From Glossina fuscipes (Eukaryota > Arthropoda > Insecta > Diptera > Glossinidae), in NCBI RefSeq assembly GCF_014805625.2, contig NW_023998414.1:8520914-8584913 (forward strand): a DNA stretch of 64,000 bases, written 5' to 3'. A program made the position numbers and the translations under genes. Shown here piece after piece: positions 59,700-64,000 of this stretch (within the stretch, counting starts at the first letter, position 1; every line of letters begins with the position of its first letter). Below the pieces are notes generated by a model. It ran no database searches and had not been told where the DNA came from. It saw nothing but the letters and a program-made list of their open reading frames with translations.

Positions 59700-60275
59700 T
59701 GATATATGCATGAATATGCACTCATGCACTCATACACACATATACGCTCAATTATAAATTCAATTTTATATATGGAGATCTCTCTCGTACTTTACGTTAG
59801 CAAAATTCTTAAAATTCATTTAAAAAATTCATGTATTCATGTTTGGGTTTTCAATTTAATTTTAATATGTTTTGATAATAACGAACCGATGGCAGGATGG
59901 ATGTTAAAAAAGTATACACTATGGCATAAAAGCTTAATGTCGAACGAGATTTACAGTCAAAACTTTATAGAGTGACTTTTAATGATCAAAAAAAAAAAAA
60001 CAAAAAATTGTTCTTCAAAATTGCTAGAAATTATTACTACGAGCAGTATAACGTCAACGATCTCTCATTCCCGAAAAAGTTTCATTTTACAATTGCAACA
60101 TATCGCAACGATTTTTCATTTTAAAAATAACGGAATTTTTATATGACCTTTCAAGAGTTTATATTATTATCTTATGGAAAAGAAAGGTAGATAGGTACAC
60201 ATTACATCCCATCGCTTAATATAATTATATGAGGTGTATAAAGACAGTTTTAAAAAAATAATGTGCAACATGGGA
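58307..60275. other. AT-rich spacer
   Basis: No gene recognised. TTG-type triplets at 59398-59445; poly-T at 59560-59588; (TA)n at 59676-59700. The overlapping ORFs at 58984-59371 are on opposite strands and show no motif. Confidence 0.4.
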
Positions 60276-60420
60276 AGTGAGTCAAAAATTGGTCCGATCA
60301 GAACCACTGTCAATAGCGAGTTGATAAAACAAGACGGACAGACGGATAGACAAGGTTAAATCGATTTAGAAATTGATTCTGAATTGATTGGAATAATAAA
60401 AAGTGGATCTATCTTACATA
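60276..60420 (+). repeat. Fragment of the dispersed repeat, forward
   Basis: AAAATTGGTCCGATCAG, then a GACGGACAGACGGATAGACA run, then TTAAATCGATTTAGAAATTG. The order matches the right part of the 60.9 kb copy (CAGACAGATAGACTTAAATC then GATTTAGAATTTGATGC). Confidence 0.55.
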
Positions 60421-60875
60421 CTTCACATACATATTTGACACATCCGCACAAACTTAATATATCCTTATATCTGATGTGTTGTGTAGGGTGTATGTAATGA
60501 AAACCTCTTTTAAAACATTGCATAGAAACAAAGAAGCAAATTATATTCTACCTCGACCACGTCTTCTATATACTCATCATCGTGTTTGGAGAAAAAAATA
60601 ATCCAATATGTCGTGAGGTGCGCTGTCCATAATTTAGAATGAGCACACTTAGCTTATCGCATACTGTTCCCCAAGTCCATTTACTTAATACCCAAGTGCT
60701 CATGCTGCTAAGAAGAAACGAATCCACCAACTTGTGGCCTCGACCATATCTATTTCAGAATCAACATATCTTCATGTGAGGAATGTACTGAGTAATTTCT
60801 AATATTCTGGCTCGTTTAAATTATGGCTAATAAGGACGATACGTAAAAAAAAAAAAGTGAAAAAATCACCTATAA
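60421..60875. other. Spacer between two dispersed repeats
   Basis: No gene or other structure seen, apart from a 12-base A-run at 60847-60857. Confidence 0.4.
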
Positions 60876-61240
60876 AGTTGGGTAGGCGCGGTACATGCGC
60901 TGCAGGACCAGCTATAGAATACAAATGCAAATTTTTATTAAAGTCTTTGTTGTGGTTTATAAGTAAGGGGCAAAAAAACGAAATTTGTTTTTGTTTTCAC
61001 AAAACAATGGCAGTTTTAGAATTAATGATGTCCTATGGTCGTGTCCTTTGACCGATTCATTCCATTGTCAATGCAGGAAATTTCAAAGTCCTTGATCAAC
61101 TCTGCAGTCGTTAGTTTCATTTGTGAGACCAGAAGAATGTTTACTACGTACAGACAGACAGGCGGACAGACAGATAGACTTAAATCGATTTAGAATTTGA
61201 TGCTGACAACGTATATGCATACAATTTCCTCCATGCGATA
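60876..61240 (+). repeat. Dispersed 'CTGCAG...GATCAAG' repeat, forward copy
   Basis: Opens with GTTGGGTAGGCGCGGTACAT and CGCTGCAGGACCAGCTATAG then AATACAAATGC. It continues GTGTCCTTTGACCGATTCAT, GAATGTTTACTACGTACAGA and a (GACA)n run, and ends ATCGATTTAGAATTTGATGC. This parallels the 45.5 kb copy throughout and the reverse copy at 33.3 kb (CCAGCTATAGAATACAAA is shared exactly). The ORF at 60857-61051 is fortuitous. Confidence 0.75.
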
Positions 61241-62055
61241 TATGGAGCTTTTCGTTTGGGTCCTGCAAACTTTTCGATGATGAAGATGTGTATGTCCCTC
61301 CTACCTGATTGTGAATGAATGAATGAATATAACAATATATGCTTGAAATTATTTAAATTATTACTAACATAAATCGGTTAAAGAAAAATCAATTTATTCA
61401 CTCCTTCTTGGACTCCGTTCTTTCGTCATAATCTGCATGAAAACTATGTAATGAAGGACGACGCAGTTGGTTTATTTTAATATTAATAATGTCTTTGTGT
61501 TACGTTTTTACGAATATACTTATATAGTGGACTTTTGATTGCATTATAAATTTTTATTTGATATTTACAATTAAAAGCATTTACTTTGCAACATTGTACA
61601 ATTACCGGACTTTGTGTAAAAAAGAAAAAAATAAAAATAAATAAATACATAAATAATAAAAAAAAAAATAATAATAAAAAGCAAGATTTAAAACAATGCG
61701 AAAATATAGTAACATAATTAAAAGAGTAAAGTCATTATTGTTTGTGGTAAAGTACGGAGCTGTATATATATAAGATTGTTATATATATATGTATAAGTAA
61801 AAACATTAAAAGCAAACAAAGTATTATGTCGCTGGTAATATGATGGTAATGGTAATGTGTTAGTTAAAGTGTATATAAGGTTTACAAAGTGTACGAAACT
61901 ATCCTTAAAAGTAATAATTACAAATGGTTGTTATTGTTGCTATGGCTGTAGAAAGCTTTTTTCTTTTACTATTTTTTTTTCCCCACCCCCCCCCATGAAA
62001 TTCTTTGAATTGGTTGTGACGCATTTTTTGGAGAGAAAGAGTGCATTTTTACAAT
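61241..62055. other. AT-rich spacer
   Basis: No gene. (GAAT)n at 61312-61326, A-rich runs at 61620-61680, and a C run CCCCACCCCCCCCC at 61981-61994. Confidence 0.45.
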
Positions 62056-62065
62056 TTATATATAT

Positions 62066-62101
<36 letters not shown>
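62056..62101. repeat. (TA)n microsatellite
   Basis: Two TA blocks separated by ACA, the second of about 17 units. Confidence 0.95.
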
Positions 62102-62102
<1 letters not shown>

Positions 62103-62925
62103 ATAGACAGATATATATGTAAAGGAATTCTTTAATAAGTTTTTGCAAGCATTTCGCAAACGAAAATTTTGAACAATTTGTACGAATAAAATTCAAAAAT
62201 CTTGAGTGGTAACCACAAAGCACAGTTCTGGTTAAGGGTACAATAAATGCATTTTGTTAACTGAACGGAAACTTTCAAGATAAAATGAAAATAGATAAAG
62301 ACTAGAATGGAATGGCGGAGCAAAGATGCAAACATATATACATATAAAGTAGAACTCAACTCGTCTCAGGGTGAACTGAAGCGTACGATAAATAAGTTCA
62401 ACAAAATTGTCCTCTCAAAAATTTAAAATTCATTATATATTCATTCACTTTATACTTTACATTTATATATATATATATATGTGAGGAGTGGTTTTTTTTT
62501 TAAATTGATAGAATGTATGTTTGTATGAAAAAAGAATCAATTCAAGAATTCATATAAGCAATTAAGAGAGATAGATGTTTAGCAATTCCGGTATATGTTA
62601 ATTATGAACAGATTTCATTTGATCGATTGAGATCAATGCAACAATCAATTATTTATTGCTTTCAAATAATTGAGATTCGCTTTCGTTAATCAAATGAGTT
62701 ATGTTGGGTTTGAAATTGTTTTCGATTGTTAATTGGTTTGTCGTTGGCACAAATCGGATATTTTGTTAAAAAGAAATGACAATTGACGTTAGATCAAACG
62801 ATCTTAGTAAGGGACGTGTGTGAAATATTTTTACCGTTAAATTCTTCTTTTAACGAGTGCCGGCAAATCAAAAAGTACTCTAACAAAGCCTTAATTAACT
62901 GAAACAAGCTGGGTAGCGAGCTTGC

Positions 62926-62960
<35 letters not shown>

Positions 62961-62999
62961 ATATGACCAATCACACAGGGGATGTCCGGTATACGCGTA
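62102..62999. other. AT-rich spacer, one repeat-poor stretch
   Basis: No gene. 62590-62800 is free of microsatellites and rich in AATCAAT/ATTGATT/TAATCAA-like words, which could be homeodomain-type sites. This is only a composition remark. Poly-T of about 29 at 62931-62959. Confidence 0.35.
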
Positions 63000-63145
63000 A
63001 CACGATGACGGTCAGAAAGAAATGACGAAAGCAAAAGAAGTAGGGAGATCGCCGCTGTTTAGTGGTCATGTGCCACAATGCGGTAAATGCGTACGCCTCA
63101 AGCGATTAAGCGACCGCTTCTTCTAACTGCGAGGTTAGTAAATTC
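63000..63145 (-). repeat. tRNA-like SINE copy 5
   Basis: The plus strand shows GATGACGGTCAGAAAGAAAT, GACGAAAGCAAAAGAAGTAG, GCCGCTGTTTAGTGGTCATG, CAAGCGATTAAGCGACCGC and GTTAGTAAATTCTATC. These match copy 1 (GTGACGGTCGGAAAGCAGTG, TTAAGCGACTAAGCACTCAC) and copy 4 (AACGAAAGTAATAGGAAAGT, AAATTAAACTCTATC). On the minus strand the A-box-like GCTTAATCGCTTGAG precedes the B-box-like ACAGCGGCG by about 52 bases. This is the copy that best links the others. Confidence 0.6.
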
Positions 63146-64000
63146 TATCACACTTGAGAGTTGAGACCGCCAAAAACACTGGCTTGGTCGACAGTGCTAA
63201 AAAAAAGGGCAATATATATATATAAAATAACTTCTAGTTAACGCGATCATTGAAAATAACTGTCAGTTAAAATTAATCCTATATAATAACAAATAGAAAA
63301 AAAAAAAAGGATGTTAATGGATATCGCATAACAAAATGAATTGATTGCACATAGCTCTTCTATCTCCTTAAGAATACTATGACAAGCTTTTATCTTTTTA
63401 TTATTCTCCTCTTCTTCTTTTAAGGATTTCCCAAATTTCCCTTTATTAAGCGTAGTTGATCTGACGTTCTCATCAAAAATCTCTAATGCATTTTCTTCCA
63501 TTAAACATACTCACAATGTATACATTTTCCCGATTCACGGAATTCATACATCTATATATATATATACATATTGTACGTAGCATGGATCGCCGAGTAGTCG
63601 GCGATAAAGAACTTTTTCGTTCATTGGCGAGCAATGTTTTCGACGCTTCACTTGGACTTTTAATGATAATCGAACTATTCACAATACACTGCTGACCTTC
63701 GATGCTTTCACGAATTTTTCCTATTCTGTGGTTCGAAGGAAGCGAACGAAATGGAAACGAATCGTCTAGGATCTGTTTTTATGTCAATAAAAACCAGATG
63801 CTGTCATAGAATAAAATAGAGCAAAATTCTTCTTCTTCATTCTTTGGTATATTGGCATGAACGTTTAGCTGTTGCATTAAGGGGAATAACTATCCTATGG
63901 TTAGCTTGTTTACGTTCTTCAAACGGAAGAAATGCTTTAAGACTTGAAACGATTTTTTTTTTTTTTTTTTTGTAAAATTCAAGATTGAATTTATGCTTAA
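63146..64000. other. AT-rich spacer to window end
   Basis: No gene recognised. A-run at 63297-63308, (TA)n of about seven units at 63554-63567 and poly-T at 63953-63971. Overlapping ORFs at 63473-63695 on both strands have no motif. Confidence 0.4.

Overview
The window reads as nuclear DNA of a higher fly (Diptera, Brachycera; a tsetse, tephritid or muscid-like genome would fit). The reasons are strong AT-richness, very dense microsatellites (TA, TTA, TTG/CAA, ACT, TTC, GAAA), long homopolymer T/A runs, decayed non-LTR retrotransposons and mariner-like remnants, and a 100-N scaffold gap at 49853-49952. The species cannot be fixed from the sequence alone. I see no rRNA, intact tRNA, CRISPR array, bacterial operon or long open reading frame. 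The longest ORF is about 130 codons and most are simple-repeat translations, so the window is best described as intergenic or deep intronic DNA.

What can be supported: (1) a decayed non-LTR reverse transcriptase at 8190-8925, with recognisable FIDYEKA, YWHRIA, YVDDT and C-terminal blocks in shifting frames; (2) a second, different non-LTR relic at 26430-27470, with an ORF1 PHD-type zinc finger followed by a Jockey/CR1-type RT; (3) weaker RT-like scraps at 51220-51420 (+) and 57109-57324 (-); (4) a mariner-like transposase scrap with a WVPR block at 38160-38375, with a possible terminal repeat at 37414, and another possible mariner end at 47388; (5) a dispersed tRNA-like SINE family, five copies plus one doubtful, at 14.6, 15.9, 20.1, 30.65, 34.0 and 63.0 kb; (6) a second dispersed family, about 0.4 kb per full copy, at 33.3, 36.5, 45.5 and 60.9 kb, with fragments at 0.2, 55.1 and 60.3 kb. 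None of the elements looks able to move today.

The only host-gene candidate I would defend is at 41065-41545. It has a clean 46-codon exon bounded by a polypyrimidine/AG acceptor and a GTAAGC donor, followed by a 63-codon charged helical C-terminal ORF; joining the two needs a one-base correction. A further weak exon candidate lies at 1112-1262. A short stretch at 41985-42156 resembles the region before the P-loop of SRP-type GTPases, but it is broken.

Layout: 0-8 kb, simple repeats plus a GC-richer block at 4140-4600; 8-9 kb, first LINE relic; 9-26 kb, AT-rich spacer with three SINE copies; 26-27.5 kb, second LINE relic; 28-37 kb, spacer with SINE and two reverse-oriented dispersed repeats; 37-38.6 kb, mariner scrap, diverged tandem duplication and G-rich tract; 41-42.2 kb, exon candidate and GTPase-like scrap; 45-64 kb, spacer with forward-oriented dispersed repeats, local duplications, the gap and the last SINE copy. 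I found no convincing new biological system. The most unusual items are the SINE family, the exon candidate with its single-base break, and the G-rich tract.
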